Origin: Gemmatimonadaceae bacterium
Lineage (GTDB): Bacteria > Gemmatimonadota > Gemmatimonadetes > Gemmatimonadales > Gemmatimonadaceae
DNA: 19,008 nucleotides
Direction of reading: 5' to 3'
Assembly (NCBI GenBank): GCA_017881545.1
Contig: JADGQU010000014.1
Coordinates: 1-19,008 of the forward strand
Shown: positions 1 through 7,313 of the stretch, in pieces
Numbering within the stretch: position 1 is the stretch's first letter
How the letters are laid out: each line of letters starts with the position of its first letter
Position numbers and translations under genes: made by a program
Notes under the pieces: generated by a model
Told to the model about the DNA's origin: nothing
What the model saw: only the letters and a program-made list of their open reading frames with translations
The model's database searches: none

Positions 1-1362
1 GTCGTGCCGAAGTCGACAACGGTCGACAGCCTGCCCGTCGTTATCGCCCTGCCGGAGTCGACGACTATCGACACCGTCAAGAAGATCGCAGGCGCCAAAA
101 CGCAGAGGAGCTTCCTTTCGACGGCGCCCGGAATCGAGATGCAGAACTACCGTCCGGAAGACAAGCGCGGAATCAATGTCTTTGAAGCGCCGAAAGACGA
201 ATCGGTTGCTTACGACGGATTCAAGCTTCAATGGGGCGCTGCGTTCACGCAGCAGTTCCAGGGCCTCGACCACAGCAACACCGCGGCTCCTGTTCTGGTC
301 ACCACGGCTGGCGTCACCACCAATGCGAATCAGCTGATCCGCATCGGACACGGCCCGAACACCGCGACCGCTAACCTCTACCTGAACGGTCAGCTCGCAC
401 CCGGTATCCGTGTCGCGATGACCAGCTATGCCTCGGCTCGGCATCACAATGAGACGTGGGTGAAGGACGGCTACCTGCTCGTCGATGCTTCGCCGATCGA
501 CTGGAAGCCGCTCCACGACATCATGAAGTACGTGACGATCCGTGCCGGCCAGTTCGAGATCAACTACGGAGATGCACACTTCCGTCGCACTGACAACGGC
601 AACTCGGTCCGCAACGCACTCGTTGGCAACTATGTAATGGATGCCTTCACGACCGAGGTTGGTGGTGAAGTCTACGTCCGCGCTAATGGCTTCCTCGCGA
701 TGGCGGGGATCACCGGTGGGGAGAGCAAGGGCGTGGTCACTACGCCACAGAAGCGTTCACCCAGCTACCTGGCCAAGATCGGGTACGACAAGAAGTTCAG
801 CAACGACTTACGCTTCCGTCTCACGGGTTCGGAATACGCGACCTCGAGCTCGGTAAACAACACGCTGTTCAGCGGCGACAGAGCTGGATCGCGGTACTAC
901 GACGTGCTTCAGAACACCGTCTCGACCGAGCTGGCGCAAGCCTGGTCCGGTGCGATCCAGCCGGGTCTCAGCAATAGCATTCACTCGTACGTCATCAACC
1001 CGTTCGTCCAGTTCCACGGTCTCGAATTCTTCGGCAACCTCGAAAGGGCGAAGGGCCGCGCGGCTGGTGAAACGGACAACCGCACCTGGAAGCAGAACGT
1101 GGGAGAAGTGGTGTATCGCTTCCTTCCCGATCAGCGCCTGTTTGTCGCCGCTCGCTACAACACGGTGAAGGGACAGCTGACCGTAGGCACGCCTGATGTG
1201 ACGGTCAACCGTTCGCAAATCGGCGGTGGATGGTTCCTCACCCCGAACGTGCTCACCAAGGTCGAGTACGTGAACCAGAAGTACCTCGATTTCCCGACGA
1301 CCGACATTCGGAACGGTGGGAAGTTCAAGGGATTCATGGTTGAGGGCGCAGTAGCCTTCTAA
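1..1362 (+). CDS. Outer-membrane porin-like beta-barrel protein (5' truncated)
   Basis: The reading frame is open from the first base of the window, so the gene almost certainly starts upstream; the GTG at 4 is only the first in-window start codon and no signal peptide follows it. The visible 453 residues show alternating polar and aromatic strands typical of a transmembrane barrel (for example FKLQWGAAFTQQF, IRAGQFEINYG, HSYVINPFVQFHGLEFFGN). The protein ends in GFMVEGAVAF; a C-terminal phenylalanine closing the last strand is the usual recognition signal for outer-membrane assembly. Overall it resembles phosphate-selective porin (OprO/OprP-like) or general porin families, but no residue tells me the substrate. 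It is separated from the next gene by 82 bases containing a GC-rich hairpin, so it is probably transcribed independently of the stress cluster. Barrel assignment is fairly sure; the specific family is not. Confidence 0.7.
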   Translation, partial: VVPKSTTVDSLPVVIALPESTTIDTVKKIAGAKTQRSFLSTAPGIEMQNYRPEDKRGINVFEAPKDESVAYDGFKLQWGAAFTQQFQGLDHSNTAAPVLVTTAGVTTNANQLIRIGHGPNTATANLYLNGQLAPGIRVAMTSYASARHHNETWVKDGYLLVDASPIDWKPLHDIMKYVTIRAGQFEINYGDAHFRRTDNGNSVRNALVGNYVMDAFTTEVGGEVYVRANGFLAMAGITGGESKGVVTTPQKRSPSYLAKIGYDKKFSNDLRFRLTGSEYATSSSVNNTLFSGDRAGSRYYDVLQNTVSTELAQAWSGAIQPGLSNSIHSYVINPFVQFHGLEFFGNLERAKGRAAGETDNRTWKQNVGEVVYRFLPDQRLFVAARYNTVKGQLTVGTPDVTVNRSQIGGGWFLTPNVLTKVEYVNQKYLDFPTTDIRNGGKFKGFMVEGAVAF

Positions 1363-1375
1363 CCGGATTGTGTGG

Positions 1376-1401
1376 CGCCGCGGCTGAGGAACAGCGCGGC
1401 G
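1376..1401 (+). terminator. GC-rich hairpin after the porin gene
   Basis: The bases CGCCGC(G)GCTG and CAGCGCGGCG pair to form a ten-bp stem with one unpaired G and an AGGAA loop, 13 bases after the porin stop codon. No T-run follows, so it may be a weak intrinsic terminator or a 3'-end stabilising hairpin. Apart from this, the 82-base gap holds only the ribosome binding site of the next gene; I could not identify a clear promoter in it. Confidence 0.35.
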
Positions 1402-1444
1402 TCACGCAGTTGCACCAGATAGCCGCTCACGGAGGACATTCCCC

Positions 1445-2449
1445 ATGATGGATAACGCCGCAGTTCTGAGTCCCGTGATCGCCGGCGATGCTCCCCTCTT
1501 TGCCGTGCTAGACAGGTTTGATGCATGCGAAGCGATTCTCAACGGCAACAGCGTTGGACGAATCGCTTTTGCATTGCAGGACAGGGTGAGCATCGTCCCC
1601 GTTCATTATGTGTACGACGACGGCTGGATATACGGCCGGACCGCTGCGGGGGGAAAGCTCCGCGAAATACTTCGGAACCGCCGCGTTGCGTTCGAAGTCG
1701 ACGAACACTCCCGGCTCTTTGAATGGCGGAGCGTGGTTGTCAGAGGCCCGCTCTACCTGATCGACCCGGGCACCACGCGATCGGATCAGCGCATCTACGC
1801 GAAGGCGGTGTCACTGATTCGCCGGCTCGTGCCTTCGACGCTCACCGACTCGGATCCTGCGCCGTTCCGCGATCAACTCTTTCGCATTCGTGTGGCTGAG
1901 ATATCCGGCCGCACTTCGGAACCAACGGGCGGAATGAGACTCTTCCCCGAAGTGAAGAAGACAGCTCCCGAGACCGGAGATGCCGATTCCGATGCGGCCC
2001 TATCCCGACAGGTCGAAAACGCATTGGCAAAGGTCACCCTATCTCCCAGGTCGCAGGTTCACGTCGACGCATTTGACGGCGTGATTGTTTTGACGGGGAC
2101 CGCAGAGGATGCGGCCGAGCGAAACGCAGTCGAGGCTGCGGTTCTAGGCGTCCCCAACGTAGCAGCCGTGGTGCAGGAACTGGAGACGCTCTCTCCGTCA
2201 CAACGGCAGCCCACGCCGGCGGAGGTCGCGCGAGAAGCAGTGAAACAGCTGCGCATGAGCCCGACCGTTACCGATGGGGAGATCAAGGTCGTGGCTGAAC
2301 ACGGCTGGCTCCGCCTCGAGGGTGTCACGAATTCACAAACAAATCACGATGAGGTGCTTCGCCGCCTGCGCAGCGTTCGGGGCTCGCGTGGCGTGATAGA
2401 CCGGCTTCGCGTGACGAAATCCGCGACAAGGCAGCTCGTTACCGACTGA
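1445..2449 (+). CDS. PNPOx-like flavin-binding protein with two C-terminal BON domains
   Basis: The protein has 334 residues. Residues about 18-155 form a pyridoxamine 5'-phosphate oxidase-like split barrel, a fold that usually binds FMN or F420; visible signatures are NSVGRIAF, IVPVHYVYDDGWIYGRT, VAFEVDE and the closing LFRIRVAEISGR. Residues about 182-245 and 259-325 are two BON domains, each with the typical glycine in strand contexts such as DGVIVLTGTAED and HGWLRLEGVT; BON domains usually bind phospholipid or other cell-envelope ligands. GGAGG at 1431-1435 lies nine bases before the ATG; a second ATG at 1448 is in frame. There is no signal peptide, so the protein is probably cytoplasmic. 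It is first in a five-gene stress cluster, and its N-terminal half is paralogous to the last gene, at 6691. A role in flavin-dependent redox or detoxification is family-based inference; the substrate is unknown. Confidence 0.85.
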   Translation: MMDNAAVLSPVIAGDAPLFAVLDRFDACEAILNGNSVGRIAFALQDRVSIVPVHYVYDDGWIYGRTAAGGKLREILRNRRVAFEVDEHSRLFEWRSVVVRGPLYLIDPGTTRSDQRIYAKAVSLIRRLVPSTLTDSDPAPFRDQLFRIRVAEISGRTSEPTGGMRLFPEVKKTAPETGDADSDAALSRQVENALAKVTLSPRSQVHVDAFDGVIVLTGTAEDAAERNAVEAAVLGVPNVAAVVQELETLSPSQRQPTPAEVAREAVKQLRMSPTVTDGEIKVVAEHGWLRLEGVTNSQTNHDEVLRRLRSVRGSRGVIDRLRVTKSATRQLVTD

Positions 2450-2470
2450 CAGAAGAAAGAGGGGGGTTTT

Positions 2471-3760
2471 GTGTCTACTGCAAATGTTGAGACGACGATG
2501 AAGGCCGAGGCGGAGCATGCGATTCCGCATCCAGCCGCACTGCTGATCGCCACCGACGGGACGCCTCAATCAGACGCTGCCATTGCGCTCGCGCGCCTCC
2601 TGCTCCTTGGCGAAAAGCGCGAGGTGAAAGTCCTCACAGTCGTGGATCACGCTCCGATTCCATGGGGACCGGTCGATCGCTCGCTGGTGAACGCCTACGA
2701 GCTCGGCCTGCACGGGGAAGCCGAGGCCAAGGCAACAGCACAGCTTGATCGGCTGGGAGACAAGAACTGGAGCATCGAAGTCCGATTTGGAAATCCGGCA
2801 AACACGATCGCGGCGCTGGCGAAGGAGTCACGTGCTCGAATCGTGGTGGTCGGCCTCGGCGGTCACGGGCCGGCGGCAAGGCTCTTTGGAAACGAGACAG
2901 CGCTTCGCCTGATGCGAGTCAGTCAGGCACCTGTTCTCGCCGTTGACAGCAAGCTCCAGGGGCTTCCCAGGCGCATCATGGTCGCAATGGATTTTACGGA
3001 GGCGAGCATTGAAGCGGCGCGGCTCGCGCTCGAGATCGCCGCGCCCGGCGCCACCGTTACGCTCGTTCACGTAGTCCCCTGGGACCGGAAGGAGTACATC
3101 CCAGAACATTGGTTCAAGGAACACGAAGCAAACATCGGGGCTCAACTGACACGGGTCACGGGCTGGTTGAACCAGGACCGCAAGCATCGGATTCATCAAA
3201 AGGTCCTTTATGGAAAACCCGGTCCGTCTCTCCTCGCGTGCGCCGAGGAGCTCGATTCGGACCTCATTGTCGCCGGAACGCACGGCCGGGGAATTCTCGG
3301 TCGAATTCTTGGCGGTGAAACGGTTGCGAAGCTGGTTCGAGGCGCCCGGCGTTCCGTGCTAGTTCTTCCCGCCGCCGCCGCGTTCCAGGGTTTCGATCAA
3401 CCGAAGCGGGAGAGTGAGCCGCGGCAGGAGCACGGTGACTGGTCAAAGACCCTCGATGATTTCTCACGCAGAAACGCCGGCCGGCGTGGGAGTCTGGAGG
3501 TCAATGATCCCGCGCTCGGAGCACAGGTCGAAATGACCGGCTATCGCTTTCTCGGTTCTGTCTACGACCCCCCGACCAAGCGCGCACTGCTGATTTTCGG
3601 AAGCACAGGGCGAGATGGACCACACCTCGTTCGCGGGATTTCAAACATCAGGTCGGTTGAGGTTCTCTCGGAGACTGATGGCACGGATAGGGCACTGTCC
3701 ATCAGCAGCGACGACGGACAAACGCTACTCGTTTTCGCAACCACAGAAGAGGCACCCTGA
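2471..3760 (+). CDS. Tandem universal stress protein with C-terminal DUF5335-like domain
   Basis: The protein has 429 residues. The first UspA domain (about 20-157) starts ALLIATDGTPQSDAA and ends with a nucleotide-loop variant GLGGHGPAARLFGNE. The second (about 168-305) starts RRIMVAMDFTEAS and has a better-kept loop, GTHGRGILGRILGGET, which matches the G-2X-G-9X-G ATP-binding pattern of UspA proteins. After a charged linker, residues about 320-429 form a third module (DWSKTLDDFSRRNAG, LEVNDPALGAQVE, FLGSVYDPP, DGQTLLVFA) that I recognise as resembling DUF5335, normally a small stand-alone protein of unknown function. The start is GTG, preceded by AGAGGGGGG at about 2458-2466. It lies 21 bases after the PNPOx-BON gene and just before the P-type ATPase gene, so it is probably co-transcribed. 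Usp proteins typically act under starvation, hypoxia or oxidative stress; the tail has no known role. Confidence 0.87.
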   Translation: MSTANVETTMKAEAEHAIPHPAALLIATDGTPQSDAAIALARLLLLGEKREVKVLTVVDHAPIPWGPVDRSLVNAYELGLHGEAEAKATAQLDRLGDKNWSIEVRFGNPANTIAALAKESRARIVVVGLGGHGPAARLFGNETALRLMRVSQAPVLAVDSKLQGLPRRIMVAMDFTEASIEAARLALEIAAPGATVTLVHVVPWDRKEYIPEHWFKEHEANIGAQLTRVTGWLNQDRKHRIHQKVLYGKPGPSLLACAEELDSDLIVAGTHGRGILGRILGGETVAKLVRGARRSVLVLPAAAAFQGFDQPKRESEPRQEHGDWSKTLDDFSRRNAGRRGSLEVNDPALGAQVEMTGYRFLGSVYDPPTKRALLIFGSTGRDGPHLVRGISNIRSVEVLSETDGTDRALSISSDDGQTLLVFATTEEAP

Positions 3761-3840
3761 CAATGTCAGCGCGCCTTCGCGAAACCATCCCGACCCGGCT
3801 CCGACCACCACTTACCGACGAGCCCACGCAGGGAACGCAC

Positions 3841-3847
3841 GGAGGAG
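3841..3847 (+). promoter_or_regulatory. Strong Shine-Dalgarno deciding the ATPase start
   Basis: GGAGGAG lies eight bases before GTG 3856, inside the longer ATPase reading frame. The earlier in-frame ATG at 3763 has only a poorly spaced GAGG. This favours the internal GTG as the translation start, although a 3763 start that continues through this site cannot be excluded. Confidence 0.6.
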
Positions 3848-3855
3848 ACAACTCG

Positions 3856-5688
3856 GTGAAGAGGACGATCCTTCCATACTCGCCGCTTTTCACGATTGCC
3901 GGCATCATTCTCGGCGGTGTCGAGCAGTACATCTTCAATCTTCCGCTGTTCGCGCACGCCCTGTGGACGATTGCCCTGATTGGAGCGGGCTTCCCGGTAG
4001 TTTGGCGCACGCTCCGCGCGGCGCGTGCGGGTAATTTCGCGACGGACGTCGTCGCCTCTCTTTCGATTGTTACCGCCGCGATCATCGGTCAGCCACTGGC
4101 CGGACTCGTGATCGTCCTCATGCAAACCGGCGGCGAAGCCCTCGAGAGATTCGCGGCACGGCGCGCATCGGCCGCGGTTCGCGAATTGGAAAAGGCCGCT
4201 CCTCGCATCGCGCACCTCATCAGCGGGGGTCGCGGTCTGATCGATGTTCCCGTCGGCGAGCTGAATGTCGGCGATGTCTTCCTCGTGCGTCCGGGCGAAA
4301 TGGTGCCGTGCGATGGGATTGTCCTCAGTGGGATTTCCGAGATCGACGCCTCGCAGCTCACGGGAGAGGCGATTCCGGTTCCCGCGCACATGGGAATCCG
4401 GCTGATGAGCGGCTCGCTCAACGCGCACGGGGTGCTGAGCGTTCGTGCCACGGCGCGGGCCGCAGAGAGCCAGTACTCGAAGATCGTCGAGCTTGTTCGC
4501 GAGGCGCAGGCGTCGAAATCGCCGCTGCAGAGGCTCGCCGACCGTTACGCGGTCTGGTTCACACCGGCGACGCTGGCGGTTTGTGCCGCGACATTCGTGT
4601 TTACCGGCAGCTGGACCAGCGTGCTGGCGGTGCTGGTAGTGGCGACGCCGTGCCCGCTCATCCTCGCGCCACCCGTCGCAATGATCGGTGGAATTAACCG
4701 CGCGGCACGCCGCAAGATCATCGTGCGGCATGGGGCAGCGATCGAGATGCTGAGCGACGCGACTCTCGCCGTATTCGACAAGACGGGCACGCTTACGATC
4801 GGCAAGCCCCAGGTTAGGAGCGTAATCGCGCTGCCCGGCTTCACAGAGGAGGGCGTCCTCCGCAGTGCCGCCGCGGTCGAGCAGGGATCGAGTCACCTCC
4901 TGGCGCGGGTAGTGGTGGAGGAGGGGGAGAAGAGATACGGACACCTGCCAACGGCCACGCAGCACCGCGAGTCTTCCGGAGAGGGGCTGACAGGAGTGGT
5001 TGGAGACATCGAGGTCGCGGTTGGAAGCCGCGCCTTCGTCGCTCGTCGCGCCACCACGTCGCTCGATGTCTTCGATGCAACCGAAGATGGTGAAGCCGGG
5101 CTGCGCGCGTACGTCCTTCTCTCCGGGAAACCGGCTGGGATCATCGAGTACGCTGATTCGCTTCGCCCGGAGCTGAAGACCTTTCTTGCCACGCTCAGTG
5201 AGCTGGGATTGCCACGCACGGTCCTCCTTTCCGGCGACAGGGCAGCAAACGCGAAGGCCGTTGGCCTCACCGCCGGAATAAAGGAGGCCTACGGAGAGCT
5301 ACTGCCGGCTGACAAAGCGACGATGGTCTCCCGGTTCAGGGCGCACGGAGAGGTCGTGATGATGGTCGGTGACGGAACCAACGACGCGCCCGCGCTGGCG
5401 GCGGCCGATGTCGGAGTTGCGTTGGCGGGCCATGGCGGCGGCGTCACATCCGAGGCCGCCGACGTAGTCATTCTCATCGATGATTTGTCGAGAGTCGGTG
5501 AAGCGGTGGCCATCAGCAGGAGAACGATGCGGCTGGCGCGGCAGAGCATCGTGGCCGGGCTCATCATGAGCGGCGTGGCGATGATCTTTGCTGCCTACGG
5601 ATTCATTCAACCGACGCAAGGTGCGCTTCTTCAGGAAGCGATCGACGTCGCGGTAATCTTGAACGCTTTGCGCGCGAGCTGGTCGTGA
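3856..5688 (+). CDS. P1B-like heavy-metal P-type ATPase with TPCP membrane motif
   Basis: The protein has 610 residues from GTG 3856, or 641 if translation starts at ATG 3763, two bases after the preceding stop. It has the full P-type ATPase core: the LTGEAIP actuator loop, DKTGT phosphorylation site (Asp about 308), LSGDRA, and the hinge GDGTNDAPAL. About six membrane segments are visible, and no N-terminal HMA or other metal-binding domain. The metal-site helix reads VVATPCPLILAPP, so the CPC of Cu and Zn/Cd pumps is replaced by TPCP (Cys about 266). The P1B nucleotide-binding HP dipeptide is also changed, to HL (GSSHLLARVV). The catalytic residues are intact, so it should be an active pump in the cytoplasmic membrane, but the ion cannot be assigned. 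TPC motifs occur in minor P1B subgroups linked to Ni/Fe/Co-type metals. It sits between two Usp genes. Confidence 0.88.
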   Translation: MKRTILPYSPLFTIAGIILGGVEQYIFNLPLFAHALWTIALIGAGFPVVWRTLRAARAGNFATDVVASLSIVTAAIIGQPLAGLVIVLMQTGGEALERFAARRASAAVRELEKAAPRIAHLISGGRGLIDVPVGELNVGDVFLVRPGEMVPCDGIVLSGISEIDASQLTGEAIPVPAHMGIRLMSGSLNAHGVLSVRATARAAESQYSKIVELVREAQASKSPLQRLADRYAVWFTPATLAVCAATFVFTGSWTSVLAVLVVATPCPLILAPPVAMIGGINRAARRKIIVRHGAAIEMLSDATLAVFDKTGTLTIGKPQVRSVIALPGFTEEGVLRSAAAVEQGSSHLLARVVVEEGEKRYGHLPTATQHRESSGEGLTGVVGDIEVAVGSRAFVARRATTSLDVFDATEDGEAGLRAYVLLSGKPAGIIEYADSLRPELKTFLATLSELGLPRTVLLSGDRAANAKAVGLTAGIKEAYGELLPADKATMVSRFRAHGEVVMMVGDGTNDAPALAAADVGVALAGHGGGVTSEAADVVILIDDLSRVGEAVAISRRTMRLARQSIVAGLIMSGVAMIFAAYGFIQPTQGALLQEAIDVAVILNALRASWS

Positions 5689-5712
5689 TCTCCACGAATG
5701 CCGGTGCAGAGC

Positions 5713-5722
5713 AGGGAGGGGG
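5713..5722 (+). promoter_or_regulatory. Shine-Dalgarno fixing the second Usp start
   Basis: AGGGAGGGGG ends one base before ATG 5724. It supports that ATG over the upstream GTG 5685, which overlaps the ATPase stop codon and would add 13 low-complexity residues before a UspA domain that normally begins near the N-terminus. Confidence 0.65.
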
Positions 5723-5723
5723 A

Positions 5724-6689
5724 ATGTACAAAGTCATTATGGCGCCAACCGAAGGCTCTGACAGTGAGAAAGAAGCGATATCGGTGGCCGTAAAACTCGC
5801 CCAGCGTTTTGATGCCGATCTCCGTCTCGTTCGAGTGGAGTCGGCGCCGCTGATGGTCGAGACAATTGCTCAGACGCCGGCCATACCAACCGGGCAAATG
5901 TTGATGGACGAGCGTATTGCGCATTTGCGCCACCTGGAGGCGCTCGGGACCGAGTGCCGCGCACTCGGTGAGATCCGGGTCATGACCGCGCTCGAGGACG
6001 GGCCTGTAGGCCGGACGCTCAGGGATTATGCCAGGAAGTTCAACGTCGATTTGATCGTCATGTCGAGCCACGCTCGCGGCGGACTGAAGCGGATCGCTCT
6101 AGGCAGCGTCACGGACTACCTGATTCGCCATTCAAACGTCGCGGTGCTGGTCGTCAGGCCGCCGACGAACTTCATCGGCGCGATCCAGGAGCAGACGGTC
6201 AGCCGCATCCTCGTTCCACTCGATGGCTCGGCGCTGGCTGAGCAGATACTGCCTGAAGTGGAGGCGATCGCTCTGCGGCTGCGATCGACGGTGAGCCTTC
6301 TCCAGGTGCTCGCCCCGTTGAGCTACTCGCAAAAGGAGATCATGCAACCAGGGTCGCCGTGGTGGGACGACGACATTGCCACGGCCGATGCCTATCTCAC
6401 GCGCGTTGCGAGCTACCTTACCGGGCAAGGCATTACGGTGAGCAAGGAAGTGGTCCTGAGCGATGACATCGCGACCGCGATTCTGGACTATGCGGACCGC
6501 ACGAGAGCTGATATCATCGCGCTCGCCACGAGCGGGAGCGGCGGAATGAGTCGGTTCGTTTTCGGGACTGTAGCGGACAAGGTGACCAGGAAGTCGACGA
6601 GATCTCTACTCGTGTTCAATCCGACTCTTCGAGCGGAGACTGTGGACGCCGTTGAACGCGACAGTGCAGAACATCTGACGGGAGTCTGA
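5724..6689 (+). CDS. Tandem-domain universal stress protein (UspA x2)
   Basis: From ATG 5724 the protein has 321 residues and consists almost only of two UspA domains. Domain 1 (about 1-145) opens MYKVIMAPTEGSDSEKEA and closes with SSHARGGLKRIALGSVTDYL. Domain 2 (about 158-300) opens VSRILVPLDGSALAEQ and closes with ATSGSGGMSRFVFGTVADKV. Both closing loops keep the glycine pattern and final G-S/T of ATP-binding Usp proteins; domain 1 is the closer match. There is no signal peptide or membrane segment, so it is cytoplasmic. Unlike the Usp protein at 2471 it lacks a third domain, and the two are too different to be a recent duplication. It starts 35 bases after the ATPase stop and ends one base before the next ATG, which points to translational coupling in the stress cluster. 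The family role is stress tolerance and persistence; the precise function is not predictable. Confidence 0.88.
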   Translation: MYKVIMAPTEGSDSEKEAISVAVKLAQRFDADLRLVRVESAPLMVETIAQTPAIPTGQMLMDERIAHLRHLEALGTECRALGEIRVMTALEDGPVGRTLRDYARKFNVDLIVMSSHARGGLKRIALGSVTDYLIRHSNVAVLVVRPPTNFIGAIQEQTVSRILVPLDGSALAEQILPEVEAIALRLRSTVSLLQVLAPLSYSQKEIMQPGSPWWDDDIATADAYLTRVASYLTGQGITVSKEVVLSDDIATAILDYADRTRADIIALATSGSGGMSRFVFGTVADKVTRKSTRSLLVFNPTLRAETVDAVERDSAEHLTGV

Positions 6690-6690
6690 C

Positions 6691-7251
6691 ATGACAGCAG
6701 CCAAGGCATCGCGGGCCGGGGCCACCGCGAAAGAGACAGGTCAGCCGAAGGATGGTCCCGAAATGGAGCGGATGTGGGCGGCACGGCACGGCGATGTGAT
6801 TTTTCGCGAAATGTCGCGAGACGAAGTCGAGGCGATGCTACTGCGCAACCGGGTCGGCCGCCTCGCCTTCTCGCTTCACGACAGGGTCGACATCCAGCCC
6901 ATACACTACATCTACGAGCGCGGTTGGCTGTACGGCCGCACTTCAGAAGGAGACAAGATCACCGCTCTCACCCACAATCAATGGGTCGCATTCGAGGTGG
7001 ATGAAGTCACTGATCTGTTCGATTGGAGGAGCATCGTCATCCACGGGAGCTTCTGGATCATGCACCCGCGCGGCAGCCCGCGGGCGGAGGAGCTGTGGAC
7101 CAAGGCAGCCCAGCTGGTGAGCAAGATCGTTCCTGGCGCGATGACCGACAGCGACCCAGTCGCCTTTCGCCATACGCTCTTCCGGATCGCCGTCAGTGAT
7201 GTGCGGGGGAGGGAAGCGAAGATGAAACCGTTGACGCGAAACGACCCGTGA
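6691..7251 (+). CDS. PNPOx-like flavin-binding protein, last gene of the stress cluster
   Basis: The protein has 186 residues and a single pyridoxamine 5'-phosphate oxidase-like split barrel at about 30-178. Signatures are FREMSRDEVEAML, NRVGRLAFSLHDRVDIQP, IHYIYERGWLYGRTSEG, WVAFEVDEV and HTLFRIAVSDVRGRE. It aligns along its whole barrel with residues 18-155 of the gene at 1445 (both contain TDSDP followed by PFR or AFR), but lacks BON domains. The first 30 residues are polar and probably disordered; internal methionines before the barrel (MERMW) are possible alternative starts. GGGAG lies six bases before ATG 6691, which begins one base after the preceding Usp stop. Proteins of this fold reduce or bind small molecules using FMN or F420, and some inactivate nitroimidazoles; the substrate here is unknown. 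It faces the convergent histidine kinase gene. Confidence 0.85.
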   Translation: MTAAKASRAGATAKETGQPKDGPEMERMWAARHGDVIFREMSRDEVEAMLLRNRVGRLAFSLHDRVDIQPIHYIYERGWLYGRTSEGDKITALTHNQWVAFEVDEVTDLFDWRSIVIHGSFWIMHPRGSPRAEELWTKAAQLVSKIVPGAMTDSDPVAFRHTLFRIAVSDVRGREAKMKPLTRNDP

Positions 7252-7272
7252 CGAGGCAAATCAAATGAACAG

Positions 7273-7297
7273 GCGGCAGCCCTCCTCCGGCTGCCAC
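7273..7297 (-). terminator. Hairpin terminator between convergent genes
   Basis: GGCAGCC and GGCTGCC form a perfect seven-bp stem around a seven-base loop. Read on the - strand a G.T and a G-C pair extend it to nine, and it is followed by TGTTCATTTGATTTG, which is T-rich. It lies 17 bases past the stop of the kinase gene, so it best serves that - strand transcript; it may also slow + strand read-through from the stress cluster. Confidence 0.55.
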
Positions 7298-7313
7298 CAC
7301 GAAAGGGCTGGGT

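Noticed and set aside
3766..4965. 399-codon - strand open frame
   Set aside because: It lies entirely antisense to the P-type ATPase gene and has no recognisable motif.
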